The position numbers and the translations under genes are program-made. Below the pieces are notes generated by a model. The model saw only the letters and a program-made list of their open reading frames with translations, ran no database searches and was not told the DNA's origin. Below, piece by piece: positions 44,744-56,532 of a stretch of DNA of 64,000 bases (position 1 is its first letter; each line of letters opens with the position of its first letter). The DNA is from Comamonas odontotermitis (GTDB lineage Bacteria; Pseudomonadota; Gammaproteobacteria; Burkholderiales; Burkholderiaceae_C): NCBI RefSeq assembly GCF_014207855.1, contig NZ_JACHKZ010000007.1, forward strand, positions 124,001 to 188,000, read 5' to 3'.

Positions 44744-45610
44744 TCAGGGCTGCAGCAGGCGGTCAATGATGCCGGTGCCAAACCACATCACCAAAAAACC
44801 GGCGCCCGCCAGGAAGGGGCCAAACGGCATATAGCCGCCTTCCCGAAGGCTGGAAAAGATTTTGAGGCCAATTCCAATCACGGCGCCTACCACTGACGAG
44901 AACAGCGCTATTGGAATAAGAGCCTGCCAGCCAAACCAGGCCCCTAGCGCAGCCAGCAGCTTGAAGTCGCCATAGCCCATGCCTTCCTTGCCTGTCAGCA
45001 GCTTGAAGGCCCAGTAGATGCTCCACAGCGACAGATACCCTGCGGCAGCACCATAGAGCGAATCCTTGAGCGAGACTGGAATCCAGCCCAGTGCGCTGCA
45101 CAGCAATCCAGCCCAGAGCAGGGGCAGGGTCAGGTCGTCCGGCAGCAGTGTGGTGTCCCAGTCAATCAGGGCTGCAGTAAGCAGCATGGACGAGAAAAAG
45201 CACCAGGCCGCGCCAGTGGCGGTCAGTCCCCAGCGGTGAATGCAATAGGCCCACAGCAGTCCGTTGGCCAATTCCACCAAGGGGTAGCGCACAGAGATGC
45301 CTGTTTTGCACTGGCTGCATTTGCCGCGCAGGAACAGCCAGCTGACGATGGGAATATTCTCAAACCAGCGGATTTGGTGCTGGCAATGCGGACAGCGCGA
45401 AGCAGGGGTACACAGGTTGAAGCGATCTGCGGCGGCAGCTTCAGCCTCCACCGCTGGCGCTTCAGCGTCCCCCGCCAAAAGCGCCTGTGCATCCTGCTTC
45501 CAGTGCCGCTCCAGCATCATGGGCAGGCGATGGATCACCACATTCAGAAAACTGCCGACCAGCAGACCCAGCAGCGCAAACAACGCGACATACAAAGAGC
45601 TTTCCGCCAC
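44744..45610 (-). CDS. pilD: Prepilin peptidase / N-methyltransferase PilD
   Basis: PilD cuts type IV prepilins at the inner membrane and methylates the new N-terminus. The 288-residue protein has GSFLNVVIHRLP, two zinc C-x2-C pairs (CPHCQ and CSQCK), the first catalytic Asp in LIDWDTTLLPD, and GMGYGDFKLLAALGAWFGWQ with the second. An insertion of about 20 residues rich in Ala and Glu (LAGDAEAPAVEAEAAAADRF) is present between the first helix and the zinc site. The stop of pilC lies three bases upstream. Confidence 0.97.
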   Translation of the reverse strand: MAESSLYVALFALLGLLVGSFLNVVIHRLPMMLERHWKQDAQALLAGDAEAPAVEAEAAAADRFNLCTPASRCPHCQHQIRWFENIPIVSWLFLRGKCSQCKTGISVRYPLVELANGLLWAYCIHRWGLTATGAAWCFFSSMLLTAALIDWDTTLLPDDLTLPLLWAGLLCSALGWIPVSLKDSLYGAAAGYLSLWSIYWAFKLLTGKEGMGYGDFKLLAALGAWFGWQALIPIALFSSVVGAVIGIGLKIFSSLREGGYMPFGPFLAGAGFLVMWFGTGIIDRLLQP

Positions 45611-45612
45611 GC

Positions 45613-46833
45613 TTACACCACCTGACCGAGCTTGAAGATAGGCAGGTACATCGACACCACGATACCGCCGATGATCGTGCCCAGGAACACGATGATGATG
45701 GGCTCCATCAGGCTGGACAGACCGGCGACGGCTTCATCAACCTCGGCCTCGTAGAAATCAGCTGCCTTGCCCAGCATGTGGTCGATGGAGCCGGACTCTT
45801 CGCCAATGGCGCACATCTGGATGACCATCGACGGAAACACATTGGCATCGGCCATGGCAACCGTCAGGCTGGTGCCGGTCGAGACTTCCTGCTGGATTTT
45901 CTCGGTAGCGACAGCGAAAACCGAGTTGCCGGAAGCGCCGCCCACAGAGTCCAGGGCTTCCACCAGTGGAACACCAGCCGCAAACATGGTTGACAGCGTA
46001 CGGGTCCAACGGGCCACGCAGGATTTTTCGACCAACGGGCCAAAAATGGGAAAGCGCAGCAGCAAGCGGTCCATGAAGCGCTGCATTTTTTCGCTGCGCT
46101 TCCAGGCCTGCAGAAAGAAATACACGGCGCCGCCAATGCCGAAAAAGATCAGATACCAGTATTTGACGAAAAAGTCGCTGATGCCCATCACGATAAGGGT
46201 AGGGCCCGGCAAATCAGCGCCGAACGATGAAAACACATCTTTGAAAGCAGGAATCACGAAGATCATGATGATGGAAACCACCACGAAAGCAACAATGATC
46301 ACCGCTGCTGGATACATGAGCGCCGAGCGGATCTTGCTCTTGATCGCTTCGGTCTTTTCCATGTAGGTGGCCAGACGATCCAGCAAGCTTTCCAAAATAC
46401 CAGCGGCTTCCCCGGCTTCCACCAGATTGCAATACAGGGCATTGAATTGCATTGGATGGCGACGGAAGGCGGTGCTGAGGGATGAACCCGACTCCACATC
46501 GCTGCGAATATCATTGAGCAGCTTGGTCACGCTGGGGTTGGTGCTGCCACGGCCCACGATATCAAAGGCCTGCAGCAGTGGCACGCCTGCTTTCATCATC
46601 GTGGCCAGCTGGCGTGTGAACAGCGCAATATCCTTGGGCTTGATCTTTTTGCCCGAGCGCATGCGGCGCTTCTTGATCTTGGACGGCAAAATGCCTTGGC
46701 GTCGCAAGGATGCGACCACCTGATTTTCGCCGCCGGCGCGGGTTTCACCGCGCACGATCTTGCCGTTGCGGTCTTTGCCCTCCCACTCGTAAACGGCTTC
46801 GTTCGATGTTTTCTTATTGACGGTTGTTGCCAT
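45613..46833 (-). CDS. pilC: Type IV pilus inner-membrane assembly protein PilC
   Basis: PilC is the inner-membrane platform that the PilB ATPase acts on. It shows the two-fold T2SSF domain with TRQLATMMKAGVPLLQAFDI (about 90-110) and the repeat WTRTLSTMFAAGVPLVEALD (about 270-290), and three hydrophobic stretches. The 406-residue length is standard. It starts 20 bases after pilB and ends three bases before pilD on one leftward transcript. Confidence 0.97.
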   Translation of the reverse strand: MATTVNKKTSNEAVYEWEGKDRNGKIVRGETRAGGENQVVASLRRQGILPSKIKKRRMRSGKKIKPKDIALFTRQLATMMKAGVPLLQAFDIVGRGSTNPSVTKLLNDIRSDVESGSSLSTAFRRHPMQFNALYCNLVEAGEAAGILESLLDRLATYMEKTEAIKSKIRSALMYPAAVIIVAFVVVSIIMIFVIPAFKDVFSSFGADLPGPTLIVMGISDFFVKYWYLIFFGIGGAVYFFLQAWKRSEKMQRFMDRLLLRFPIFGPLVEKSCVARWTRTLSTMFAAGVPLVEALDSVGGASGNSVFAVATEKIQQEVSTGTSLTVAMADANVFPSMVIQMCAIGEESGSIDHMLGKAADFYEAEVDEAVAGLSSLMEPIIIVFLGTIIGGIVVSMYLPIFKLGQVV

Positions 46834-46853
46834 TTCTCCCTGCCCTCATTGCT

Positions 46854-48590
46854 TTATTCGTTGGTGACGGCCAGAACCTCTTCCAGCGAGGTCAATCCCT
46901 TTTTGACTTTGTGAAGGCCGGACTGGCGCAGCGAACGCACGCCCTCCACCTCGGCCTGCTCTGCGATCTCCAGTGCACTGCCATCGCGCAGAATGATGCG
47001 CTGGATCTCTTCGGACACCGGCATCACCTGGTAGATGCCGACCCGTCCCTTGTAGCCATTGTTGCAGGCGTCGCATCCCACAGCTTCATACGGCATCCAG
47101 GTGCCATCCAGATCCTCGTCGGTGAATCCGGCTTCCAGCAGATTTTCGTGTGGAATTTCGGTCGGCCGCTTGCAATTGGGACACAGGCGCCGCGCCAGAC
47201 GCTGCGCGGTGATCAGGATCACGCTGGAGGCAATGTTGAAGGGCGCAATGCCCATGTTGCGCATACGCGTGAGCGTGGTGGGCGCATCATTGGTGTGCAG
47301 CGTCGACAGCACCAAGTGGCCGGTCTGTGCAGCTTTGATGGCGATATCGGCCGTTTCCAGGTCACGGATTTCACCCACCATGATGATGTCGGGATCCTGG
47401 CGCAGAAAGGCCTTGAGCGCCGTCGCAAAGGTCAGTCCTGCCTTTTCATTGACATTTACCTGATTGACCCCCGGAAGGTTGATTTCCGACGGGTCTTCTG
47501 CCGTGGCGATATTGACCGCTGGCGTATTCAGGATGTTGAGGCAGGTGTAAAGCGACACGGTCTTGCCGGAGCCGGTCGGGCCGGTCACCAGAATCATGCC
47601 GTAGGGGCGCTTGATGGCATCGAGCAGACGCTCTTTTTCAACAGGCTCATAGCCCAGGGCATCAATGCCCAGCTTGGCACTGCTCGGATCCAGAATACGG
47701 ATCACGATCTTCTCGCCAAACAAGGTCGGCAAGGTGCTCACACGAAAATCGATCACCCGGTCCGCGCCGATCTTCAGCTTCATGCGCCCGTCCTGAGGCA
47801 CACGCTTTTCGGAGATGTCGAGCCGTGAAATCACCTTGATACGGGACGCGAGCTTGTCCTTGATGCCTGGCGGAGGTGATGCAATCTCCCGCAATTCACC
47901 GTCAATACGGTAGCGGATGCGGTAGTTGTGCTCATAGGGCTCGAAGTGCAGGTCGGATGCGCGCATATTGAACGCATCGATCAGCATCTTCTGCAAGAAC
48001 TTGACGATGGGCGCATCTTCGACGTCCATCTCTTCGTTGGTGTTCTTGTCTGGAGACTCCGTGTCTTCCGAAACCTCAAACTCATTGAGATTGACATCTC
48101 CAACGATGTCGTTGAGGCTGTCTCCCCCCTGCTTGGCTATCGTTTCCAGCAGCTTTGTGACCTTGGCATGCTCTGCAACGACCCAGTCCACGCTCAGCTG
48201 GCTGGTGAACTTGATCTGCTCGGCCACAGAATGGTCGGTGGGGTCTGCAGTGACCACAACCAGACGGTTGCCTCGTTTGGCGAGGGGAATGATTTTGTTG
48301 CTGGATACCACCTTGGCATCCAGCAGTCCGCTGGGCAGGCGATCTGCATCAACAGCGTCCAGATCGATCAGTGGAACGCTGTAGACGGAAGAAATGATGG
48401 TTGCAACATCGATGCCTGAAACGGCGCCACTGGCAACCAACTCTCCAATGAAACTGTTTTTGCTCTTGATACTGCTTGCATACAAAGCCTCGGCTTTGGC
48501 CAACGGAAGCTTGCCGCTGGCGACCAAGGCACGGGCAATGCCCGGCAGTGCAATGGGGGGTGCTGGAGAATTTGTGGTGTTATCAGCCAT
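46854..48590 (-). CDS. pilB: Type IV pilus assembly ATPase PilB
   Basis: PilB is the hexameric ATPase for pilus extension. The 578-residue protein has the N-terminal MshEN-like domains (about 20-160), then the GspE/PilB core with Walker A LVTGPTGSGKTVSLYTCL, the Asp box and Walker B region DPDIIMVGEIRDLETADIAI, the His box LSTLHTNDAPTT, and the zinc tetracysteine sites CPNC and CDAC. It is the first gene of pilB-pilC-pilD. A leftward promoter must lie in 48591-48753. Confidence 0.97.
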   Translation of the reverse strand: MADNTTNSPAPPIALPGIARALVASGKLPLAKAEALYASSIKSKNSFIGELVASGAVSGIDVATIISSVYSVPLIDLDAVDADRLPSGLLDAKVVSSNKIIPLAKRGNRLVVVTADPTDHSVAEQIKFTSQLSVDWVVAEHAKVTKLLETIAKQGGDSLNDIVGDVNLNEFEVSEDTESPDKNTNEEMDVEDAPIVKFLQKMLIDAFNMRASDLHFEPYEHNYRIRYRIDGELREIASPPPGIKDKLASRIKVISRLDISEKRVPQDGRMKLKIGADRVIDFRVSTLPTLFGEKIVIRILDPSSAKLGIDALGYEPVEKERLLDAIKRPYGMILVTGPTGSGKTVSLYTCLNILNTPAVNIATAEDPSEINLPGVNQVNVNEKAGLTFATALKAFLRQDPDIIMVGEIRDLETADIAIKAAQTGHLVLSTLHTNDAPTTLTRMRNMGIAPFNIASSVILITAQRLARRLCPNCKRPTEIPHENLLEAGFTDEDLDGTWMPYEAVGCDACNNGYKGRVGIYQVMPVSEEIQRIILRDGSALEIAEQAEVEGVRSLRQSGLHKVKKGLTSLEEVLAVTNE

Positions 48591-48753
48591 GTAATCGGTT
48601 ACGCCTATCGTCGATAGCCTCTCTGCGTATTCCGGAAACTGTAGCAGTTGTTCGAGGATTTAACAAAAAAAGCCCCGGCTCTCCTTGCCCGTCTGCAGTG
48701 GATGTACGACAGTTTGCTTTGATTGACCAAGCGGCTACAAGCCGTGGCTATGC

Positions 48754-49740
48754 TTACACCCGCCGTGTAAGCAGCTGTGAAGCCAGGCTGCGCAAGGCTT
48801 CGGTATAGGTGTTTTGGGGGAGCTGGTTCAGGCAATCGATGGCTTCCTGGGCCTGCTGGCCTGCAGCTGCACGGGTGGCGTCGAGGGCGCCGGTGGCCTT
48901 GACCATTTGCACAATCTCGGCCATGTGTGGAGTGGAGCCGGTTTCGATGGCACTCACAATCAACTGGCGATCCGCAGGTGTTGCGCGCTGCATGGCAATG
49001 ATCAAGGGCAGGGTGACCTTGCCTTCGCGCAGATCGTCGCCGATGTTTTTCCCCATCACCTCCGTGTCGCCGTCATAGTCCAGTGCATCATCGATCACCT
49101 GAAATGCGGTGCCCAGCGCACGGCCGTAGCTGGCGCAGGCGGTCTCGATGCCTGTATCTGCGCCTGCCAGCACAGCGGCAAGGCGCGCACTGGCCTCGAA
49201 CAGCTTGGCGGTCTTGGAGCGGATGACGGCCAGATAGCCGGCCTCGTCCAGATCCACATTGTGGGTGTTGATGAGCTGCTGCACCTCGCCTTCAGCGATG
49301 ATGTTGGTCGCCTCCGAGAGAATCTGCATCACCTGCATGCTGTCTGCGTCCACCATCATCTGGAAGGCGCGCGAATGCAGAAAGTCGCCGACCAGTACAC
49401 TGGCTGCATTGCCAAAGCTCTCATTGGCCGTCGGTTTGCCGCGTCGCATGGTCGATTCGTCAACCACATCATCGTGCAACAGGGTTGCGGTGTGGATGAA
49501 CTCCACCACGGCTGCAAGATTGAAGTGCTGGTTCCCCTTGTAGCCCAGTGCACCGGCCACCATCAACAGCAATGCGGGGCGCAGCCGTTTGCCACCTGCC
49601 GAAATGATGTAGTGCGCAATCTCCCCAATCAGTGGAACCGAGGAGCTCAGACGGTGGGCAATGACGGCGTCCACTTGACGCATATCGTCTGCGACCAGGC
49701 TGAGAGGATGGGGCTGAGTGGTGGTGTTGGACTCGGACAA
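48754..49740 (-). CDS. ispB: Polyprenyl (octaprenyl-type) diphosphate synthase
   Basis: This enzyme builds the long isoprenoid chain for ubiquinone. The 328-residue product has the first Asp-rich motif LLHDDVVDESTMRRGKPTAN and the second FQVIDDALDYDGD, with the conserved GGKRLRPALLLM near the N-terminus. The chain length cannot be told from the sequence alone; ubiquinone-8 is usual in Burkholderiales. It is divergent from rplU, the typical arrangement in this order. Confidence 0.95.
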   Translation of the reverse strand: MSESNTTTQPHPLSLVADDMRQVDAVIAHRLSSSVPLIGEIAHYIISAGGKRLRPALLLMVAGALGYKGNQHFNLAAVVEFIHTATLLHDDVVDESTMRRGKPTANESFGNAASVLVGDFLHSRAFQMMVDADSMQVMQILSEATNIIAEGEVQQLINTHNVDLDEAGYLAVIRSKTAKLFEASARLAAVLAGADTGIETACASYGRALGTAFQVIDDALDYDGDTEVMGKNIGDDLREGKVTLPLIIAMQRATPADRQLIVSAIETGSTPHMAEIVQMVKATGALDATRAAAGQQAQEAIDCLNQLPQNTYTEALRSLASQLLTRRV

Positions 49741-49872
49741 GGCGGCTATCTCAGTATTTTTATGGATGCAGCATTATAGAAACCGTGGCAGCCATGCTTG
49801 TGCACATGCCCCGGTTCCAACCTTGGTGATGTGCACTTTACAGGGCTCCAACAAGTGGGGCCAGAGCGTCGC

Positions 49873-49901
49873 TTGCGGCTTTTGATGCTCCGTGATAGAA
49901 T
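49873..49901 (+). promoter_or_regulatory. Candidate sigma-70 promoter of rplU-rpmA
   Basis: TTGCGG (49873-49878) and TAGAAT (49896-49901) are 17 bases apart, about 50 bases before the rplU start. Confidence 0.7.
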
Positions 49902-49953
49902 CTTCGGCTCTTGCGAAATTTCTTTGCAAGCTTATCCCCTTTTAGAGGTTCAT

Positions 49954-50265
49954 ATGTACGCGGTCATAAAAACCGGCGGCAAGCAGTATCGCGTTGCTTC
50001 CGGCGAAAAAATCAAGGTAGAACAGATTGCTGCGGACGTAGGCCAAGAAATCGTGATCGATCAGGTTCTGGCAGTCGGCGACGGCGCAGAACTGAAGATC
50101 GGCACGCCCTTGGTGTCCGGTGCAACGGTTAAGGCTACGGTGGTAGCCCATGGTAAGCACGACAAAGTGCGCATTTTCAAGATGCGTCGTCGTAAGCACT
50201 ATCAGAAGCGCCAAGGCCATCGCCAGCAGTTCACTGAACTGCAAATCGGTGCAATTGCTGCTTAA
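49954..50265 (+). CDS. rplU: 50S ribosomal protein bL21
   Basis: The 103-residue protein starts [20 protein letters not shown] and ends with [20 protein letters not shown], both family signatures for binding 23S rRNA domain I. The ATG at 49954 has the site TAGAGGT upstream. It is the first gene of the rplU-rpmA-obg unit, with a gap of 29 bases to rpmA. Confidence 0.98.
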   Translation: MYAVIKTGGKQYRVASGEKIKVEQIAADVGQEIVIDQVLAVGDGAELKIGTPLVSGATVKATVVAHGKHDKVRIFKMRRRKHYQKRQGHRQQFTELQIGAIAA

Positions 50266-50294
50266 TGCTGGCAGCTTAACAGGAGCTATATCTC

Positions 50295-50555
50295 ATGGCA
50301 CAGAAAAAAGGCGGCGGCTCTACGCGAAATGGACGTGATTCCAAGCCAAAAATGCTGGGTGTGAAGGCTTTCGGTGGTCAATTGATCAGCGCAGGTTCCA
50401 TCATCGTTCGCCAGCGCGGCACCAAGTTCCACCCCGGCACCAATGTCGGCGTGGGCAAGGATCACACCTTGTTTGCTCTGGTTGATGGTCACGTGACCTT
50501 TGAAACCAAGGGCGCTCTGTCCAAGCACACGGTGAGCATCACCAAGGCTGCTTAA
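50295..50555 (+). CDS. rpmA: 50S ribosomal protein bL27
   Basis: bL27 sits by the peptidyl transferase centre, with its N-terminal tail reaching the tRNAs. The 86-residue product starts [20 protein letters not shown] and has the middle block [20 protein letters not shown]. The N-terminal AQKKG form without a cleavable leader is usual in proteobacteria. A terminator after it separates it from obg, so obg must have read-through or its own promoter. Confidence 0.98.
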   Translation: MAQKKGGGSTRNGRDSKPKMLGVKAFGGQLISAGSIIVRQRGTKFHPGTNVGVGKDHTLFALVDGHVTFETKGALSKHTVSITKAA

Positions 50556-50590
50556 GACAACAAGTGTTCCCCAGGGCTTCGGCCCTTGGT

Positions 50591-50624
50591 CAAAGCCCCG
50601 CGTCGTCGGGGCTTTGGTGTTTTT
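50591..50624 (+). terminator. Rho-independent terminator after rpmA
   Basis: CAAAGCCCC pairs with GGGGCTTTG around GCGTCGTC, followed after two bases by a T-rich run. Confidence 0.75.
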
Positions 50625-50717
50625 GGGCCTTACCGCGTTGCCGTGGATGCGACAATGTAGGTTTTGGCAGCGCTGCAGCCGGACAGGCTGGCAAAGTGCA
50701 GCAGACAAATCCCGTAA

Positions 50718-51863
<1,146 letters not shown>

Positions 51864-51894
51864 GCGGCGGCCGTTGCATTCCTAGGTAACTCAT

Positions 51895-51945
51895 TTATTG
51901 ATAGCTGCTTGCGCTTGCCAGGCGGGCGCAAACGCCAGAAATAGC
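51895..51945 (+). repeat. Dispersed intergenic repeat before proB (best consensus copy)
   Basis: TTATTGATAGCTGCTTGCGC then TTG is the cleanest forward core in the window, with a GCGCAAACGCCAGAAATAGC half following. It ends about seven bases before the proB ATG. Confidence 0.7.
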
Positions 51946-51951
51946 AAAAAA

Positions 51952-53091
51952 ATGGCATCGAATGTTCTGCGCGACGCTCGTCGCATCGTGGTCAAGGTCG
52001 GCTCCAGTCTGGTTACCAACGAAGGCAAGGGCCTGGATGAAGGTGCCATCACCGAATGGAGCCGCCAGCTTGCAGCCCTGGTGCATGGCGATGACGGCAT
52101 CAAGCGCGAAGTCATCATGGTCTCCAGCGGCGCCGTTGCCGAGGGTATGAAGCGCCTGGGCTGGCACCAGCGCCCCAAGGAGATTCATGAGCTGCAGGCC
52201 GCTGCTGCCGTTGGCCAGATGGGCCTGGTGCAGATGTACGAAACCAAGCTGCGCGAACAGAACCTGGGCAGTGCCCAGGTATTGCTGACACACGCTGACC
52301 TGGCAGACCGCGAGCGCTACCTGAATGCGCGTGTCACGCTCCTGACCTTGCTGCAGCTGGGCGTGGTGCCGGTGATCAATGAGAATGACACCGTGGTCAA
52401 CGACGAAATCAAGTTTGGCGACAACGACACCCTGGGTGCGCTGGTGGCTAACCTGGTAGAAGCCGATGTGCTGGTGATCCTGACAGACCAGAAAGGCCTC
52501 TACACCGCCGATCCCCGCAAGAGCCCCGACGCTCAGTTTGTGCACGAGGCGCAGGCGGGGGACCTGAAACTGGAAGCCATGGCGGGCGGCGCCGGTTCCG
52601 GCATCGGCAAGGGCGGTATGCTGACCAAGATTCTGGCCGCCAAGCGGGCGGCTGGCTCGGGTGCATCGACCGTCATTGCCTGGGGGCGGGAGCCGAACGC
52701 GCTGCTGCGCCTGGTGGCGGGTGAGGCGATTGGCACCTTGCTGGTGGCCGATACCCACAAGAACCAGGCGCGCAAGCAGTGGATGATGGATCACCTGCAG
52801 ATGCATGGCTATGTGACGGTGGATGCCGGCGCCGCGCAAAAGCTGCGCGGCGAAGGCAAGAGCCTGCTGCCCATCGGCATGGTCAGTGTGCATGGCGAGT
52901 TCTCGCGTGGCGAGGTGATTGGCGTGCGCGACCCCGAAGGCGTTGAGCTGGCGCGGGGCCTTGCCAACTATGGCAGTACCGAGGCGCGCCGCCTGTGCCG
53001 CAAGCCTTCTGGCGAGTTCGAGCAACTGTTGGGCTACATGGGCGAGCCCGAAATGCTCCACCGTGACAACATGGTGCTGACCGGCCACTGA
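51952..53091 (+). CDS. proB: Glutamate 5-kinase
   Basis: ProB phosphorylates glutamate in the first step of proline synthesis. The 379-residue product has the amino-acid kinase domain ([49 protein letters not shown], with [12 protein letters not shown]) and a C-terminal PUA domain from about 285. The start at 51952 ([13 protein letters not shown]) is chosen because it gives the normal N-terminus; the codons before it lie in the dispersed repeat. A terminator ends the transcript. Confidence 0.97.
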   Translation: MASNVLRDARRIVVKVGSSLVTNEGKGLDEGAITEWSRQLAALVHGDDGIKREVIMVSSGAVAEGMKRLGWHQRPKEIHELQAAAAVGQMGLVQMYETKLREQNLGSAQVLLTHADLADRERYLNARVTLLTLLQLGVVPVINENDTVVNDEIKFGDNDTLGALVANLVEADVLVILTDQKGLYTADPRKSPDAQFVHEAQAGDLKLEAMAGGAGSGIGKGGMLTKILAAKRAAGSGASTVIAWGREPNALLRLVAGEAIGTLLVADTHKNQARKQWMMDHLQMHGYVTVDAGAAQKLRGEGKSLLPIGMVSVHGEFSRGEVIGVRDPEGVELARGLANYGSTEARRLCRKPSGEFEQLLGYMGEPEMLHRDNMVLTGH

Positions 53092-53144
53092 ACCACCAGT
53101 GAAATTGGCGGCTGATGCCCGGTAACAAGGGGCAGGGAGCTATC

Positions 53145-53180
53145 AAAACAAAAGCGCCCGGGTGGGCGCTTTTTGTTTTT
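53145..53180. terminator. Rho-independent terminator between proB and rppH
   Basis: AAAACAAAAGCGCCC pairs with GGGCGCTTTTTGTTTT (one extra base) around a 4-base loop; it can serve both converging genes. Confidence 0.85.
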
Positions 53181-53199
53181 CAGGGGCAATCCAGGCTGG

Positions 53200-53919
53200 T
53201 CATGCCTTGCCCGCAGGCGGATTGCTGCGGGTGGCATTGGCCGGATCCGGGTCAAAGCTGGCGCCGGGGGGCAGTTCCATCTCCTGCATCATGCGCAGCG
53301 GCGAGTGGTAGCTGACCGTGGTGGTGGTCACAGTCACCTGCAGCGTCTCCGTCACGGCCTGCGCGGGAAGCACTGCGGGGAAGTGCTCGCCATGTTCATG
53401 GTCGCGCTGGCGCGCATTGCTGCGCAGATAGCGGTTGCGGGCGTCCTGGCGGGGCACATAGCGCGACAACTCGGTCAGAGCCATCTCGTATACGCCGCGC
53501 TTGAACTCCACCACCACATCGAGCGGAACCCAGTAGTCGTTCCAGCGCCAGGCGTCGAACTCGGGGTGGTTGGTGGCACGCAGATTCAGATCCCAATCAT
53601 TGCCGGTTAACTGGAGCAAAAACCATATTTGTTTTTGTCCGCGATAATAGCCTCTTGCATCGCGTCGAATGAAGCGCTCGGGCACCTCGTATCGCAACCA
53701 GTCACGCGTTCTAGCCACAATACGGACATGCTCTGGTCGCAAGCCCACTTCTTCATGCAGCTCTCGAAACATCGCCTGCTCGGGGGTTTCTCCACGGTCG
53801 ATACCGCCCTGCGGAAACTGCCAGCTGTGGGTGCGGATGCGCTTGCCCCAAAACACCTGATTGCGCTGGTTGAGCAGGATGATGCCGACGTTTGGCCTAA
53901 AGCCATCTCGGTCCAGCAT
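53200..53919 (-). CDS. rppH: RNA pyrophosphohydrolase
   Basis: RppH removes pyrophosphate from the 5' end of transcripts, starting mRNA decay. The N-terminal 160 residues match the family: [40 protein letters not shown] then ELHEEVGL (Nudix box), and [20 protein letters not shown]. The remaining 80 residues are a Pro/Thr-rich extension common in betaproteobacterial RppH and of unknown use. It is divergent from proS across 92 bases. Confidence 0.95.
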   Translation of the reverse strand: MLDRDGFRPNVGIILLNQRNQVFWGKRIRTHSWQFPQGGIDRGETPEQAMFRELHEEVGLRPEHVRIVARTRDWLRYEVPERFIRRDARGYYRGQKQIWFLLQLTGNDWDLNLRATNHPEFDAWRWNDYWVPLDVVVEFKRGVYEMALTELSRYVPRQDARNRYLRSNARQRDHEHGEHFPAVLPAQAVTETLQVTVTTTTVSYHSPLRMMQEMELPPGASFDPDPANATRSNPPAGKA

Positions 53920-54011
53920 AATCTAACCCCAATTTTTTAAACTGTGTCCATTATGCCTGCGCCTTGAAGCCATCTTCAAGCGGGCAACTACTAGGCTCAT
54001 TGCTACAGACT

Positions 54012-55757
54012 ATGAAAGCTTCGCAATTTCTCATTTCGACCTTGAAGGAAGCGCCTGCGGACGCTGAAATCGTCAGCCACCAGCTGATGACCCGCGCAGG
54101 CATGATCAAAAAGCTCGGTGCCGGCATCTACAACTACATGCCGATGGGCCTGCGCGTGATCCGCAAGGTCGAAGCCATCGTGCGCGAAGAGATGAACCGA
54201 GCAGGCGCCATTGAGGTGTCGATGCCTGTGGTGCAGCCGGCAGAGCTGTGGCAGGAAACCGGCCGTTTCGAGAAGATGGGCCCCGAGTTGCTGCGCATCC
54301 AGGATCGCCATGAGCGCGATTTCGTGATCCAACCCACCAGCGAAGAGGTGGTGACGGATATTGCCCGCCAGGAGTTCAAGAGCTACAAGCAGTTGCCCAA
54401 GAACCTCTACCAGATCCAGACCAAGTTCCGCGACGAGCGTCGCCCTCGCTTTGGCCTGATGCGTGGCCGCGAGTTCATCATGAAGGACGCCTATTCCTTC
54501 GACAAGGACCGCGACGCTGCCCAGGTCAGCTACCAGACCATGCGCGCCGCTTACAAGCGCATCTTTGACCGCTTTGGTCTGCAGTACCGTGCCGTGCGCG
54601 CTGATAGCGGCGCCATTGGTGGCGATCTGAGCGAAGAGTTCCAGGTGATCGCTGCCACGGGTGAAGACGCCATCGTCTACTGCCCAGACAGCGACTACGC
54701 GGCCAACATCGAAAAGGCTGAGGCCCTGGCGCCTGCCCAGGCGCGTCCCGCCGCTGCGCAGGCCATGGCCAAGACCGCCACGCCCGGCAAGAGCACCTGC
54801 GCCGATGTGGCAGAGCTTTTGAAGCTGCCCCTGCAGAACACCGTCAAGTCGCTGGTGCTGGCGACCGACGAGCGCAACGAGGCGGGCGACATCGTCAAAA
54901 CCCAAGTCTGGCTTTTGCTGCTGCGCGGCGACCATGACATGAACGAGATCAAGGTCGGCAAGGTGCCAGGTCTTGCCGACTTCCGCTTTGCGACCGTGGC
55001 AGAGATCGAAGACCATTTTGGCTGCCAGCCAGGCTACCTGGGCCCGGTCAATCTGAAGAAGCCCGTCAAGCTGGTGGTGGACCGCGATGTGGCCGTGATG
55101 GCCGACTGGGTTTGCGGCGCCAACGAGGCGGATTATCACTTGACTGGTGTCAATTTCGGCCGCGATCTGCCCGAGCCTGAATTGGTGGCCGACCTGCGCA
55201 ATGTGGTGGCAGGCGACAAGTCGCCCGACGGCAAGGGCGAGCTGCTGATCGAGCGCGGCATCGAGATTGGTCACGTCTTCTACCTGGGCACCAAGTACTC
55301 CAAGGCGATGAAGGCGACCTTCCTCGCTGAAAACGGCAAGCCTGCCGAATTCGAGATGGGTTGCTACGGCATCGGCGTCACGCGCCTGCCTGCCGCTGCC
55401 ATCGAGCAGAACCATGACGAGCGCGGCATCATCTGGCCTGACGCGATTGCGCCTTTCACCGTGGTGGTCTGCCCCATCGGCATGGACCGCAGCGAAGCGG
55501 TAAAGACTGCGGCTGAAAAGCTACACGCAGACTTGTTGGCTGCGGGCGTGGATGTGATACTGGACGACCGCGGCGAGCGCCCTGGCGCCATGTTTGCCGA
55601 CTGGGAGCTGATCGGCGTGCCCCACCGCGTGGTGCTGGGCGACCGCGGTTTGCAGGAAGGCATGGTGGAATACCAACACCGCCGAGATACTTCCGCCACC
55701 AAGGTGGCCGTGGCCGATGTGCTGGGCTTCATTACCAGCCGCGTTCAAAAATCTTAA
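54012..55757 (+). CDS. proS: Prolyl-tRNA synthetase (bacterial type with editing domain)
   Basis: ProRS charges tRNA-Pro. The 581-residue protein has the class II motif 1 ([20 protein letters not shown]), motif 2 ([20 protein letters not shown]) and motif 3 ([20 protein letters not shown]), an editing insertion of about 180 residues between motifs 2 and 3 (about 225-405) that removes Ala-tRNA-Pro, and an anticodon-binding domain at the end. The start at 54012 ([15 protein letters not shown]) is the family N-terminus; an in-frame start at 53964 would add 16 residues. Confidence 0.98.
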   Translation: MKASQFLISTLKEAPADAEIVSHQLMTRAGMIKKLGAGIYNYMPMGLRVIRKVEAIVREEMNRAGAIEVSMPVVQPAELWQETGRFEKMGPELLRIQDRHERDFVIQPTSEEVVTDIARQEFKSYKQLPKNLYQIQTKFRDERRPRFGLMRGREFIMKDAYSFDKDRDAAQVSYQTMRAAYKRIFDRFGLQYRAVRADSGAIGGDLSEEFQVIAATGEDAIVYCPDSDYAANIEKAEALAPAQARPAAAQAMAKTATPGKSTCADVAELLKLPLQNTVKSLVLATDERNEAGDIVKTQVWLLLLRGDHDMNEIKVGKVPGLADFRFATVAEIEDHFGCQPGYLGPVNLKKPVKLVVDRDVAVMADWVCGANEADYHLTGVNFGRDLPEPELVADLRNVVAGDKSPDGKGELLIERGIEIGHVFYLGTKYSKAMKATFLAENGKPAEFEMGCYGIGVTRLPAAAIEQNHDERGIIWPDAIAPFTVVVCPIGMDRSEAVKTAAEKLHADLLAAGVDVILDDRGERPGAMFADWELIGVPHRVVLGDRGLQEGMVEYQHRRDTSATKVAVADVLGFITSRVQKS

Positions 55758-55797
55758 AAAGCGCACAAGCGCAGAGTCGTTCTGAGGGATTGTCGAG

Positions 55798-56460
55798 ATG
55801 ACGGGTTCGTCCATTGTTTCATCCGCAGGTGTATCGCGCCGCGCGGCCATGGCTTCGCTGCTGGCGGGGCCGGGCGCGTGGCTGGCTGCACCGCAGGCCG
55901 CGCATGCGGGCGGCCAGCTGGAAGAGCCCTTGATCGACTCCGTGCGCTCGGCCCTCAGCGCTGCAGTCAACAGTGCAGCGCCTCCCGAGCCGGTGTTCGT
56001 CTCGACCGAAGCCAAGATTCGCTACCTGCGCTGGCTTGGTTCGATGAGCGATCGCCTGCGCCGCCGCAAGCCGGATTGGGAAGTGCGCCGTGATTTCCTG
56101 CAGACCGTGTGGTACGAGGCCAAGCGTGCGCGCCTTGACGAGTCGCTGGTGCTCGGCCTCATTCAGGTGGAAAGTGGCTTTCGCAAGTACGCCATGTCCA
56201 ACGTGGGTGCACGCGGCTATATGCAGGTAATGCCTTTCTGGACGCGGGTGATCGGCGACGGAGATCCGGGCAAGCTGTTCCACATGCAGACCAACCTGCG
56301 CTTTGGCTGCGTCATCCTGCGTCACTACATCGACCGTGAAAACGGCGACCTGTTCATGGCGCTGGGCCGCTACAACGGTAGCCGGGGCAAGGATACCTAT
56401 CCCAACCTCGTGTACGGCGCGCAGCGCCAGTGGCTGTTCGAAAACAGGACGGAAGCATGA
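55798..56460 (+). CDS. Lytic transglycosylase, SLT-domain, exported
   Basis: The enzyme cleaves peptidoglycan between MurNAc and GlcNAc in the periplasm. The 220-residue precursor has a leader with a Ser-Arg-Arg pair (VSRRAAMASLLAGPGAWLAA, cut near AHA), suggesting Tat export. The SLT core has the catalytic Glu in LGLIQVESGFRKYAMS, then GARGYMQVMPFW and FMALGRYNGSRGKD, the standard family motifs. It follows proS by 40 bases on the same strand, and this pairing is frequent in Burkholderiales. Confidence 0.92.
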   Translation: MTGSSIVSSAGVSRRAAMASLLAGPGAWLAAPQAAHAGGQLEEPLIDSVRSALSAAVNSAAPPEPVFVSTEAKIRYLRWLGSMSDRLRRRKPDWEVRRDFLQTVWYEAKRARLDESLVLGLIQVESGFRKYAMSNVGARGYMQVMPFWTRVIGDGDPGKLFHMQTNLRFGCVILRHYIDRENGDLFMALGRYNGSRGKDTYPNLVYGAQRQWLFENRTEA

Positions 56461-56479
56461 TCGATCACCTGATTGCTCC

Positions 56480-56520
56480 TTGATAGATAGCTGTTTGCGC
56501 TTAACCAGTAAACGTCAAGG
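56480..56520 (+). repeat. Dispersed intergenic repeat after the transglycosylase gene
   Basis: TTGATAGATAGCTGTTTGCG then CTTAACC keeps most of the core. Confidence 0.55.
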
Positions 56521-56532
56521 CCCCAAAATGCC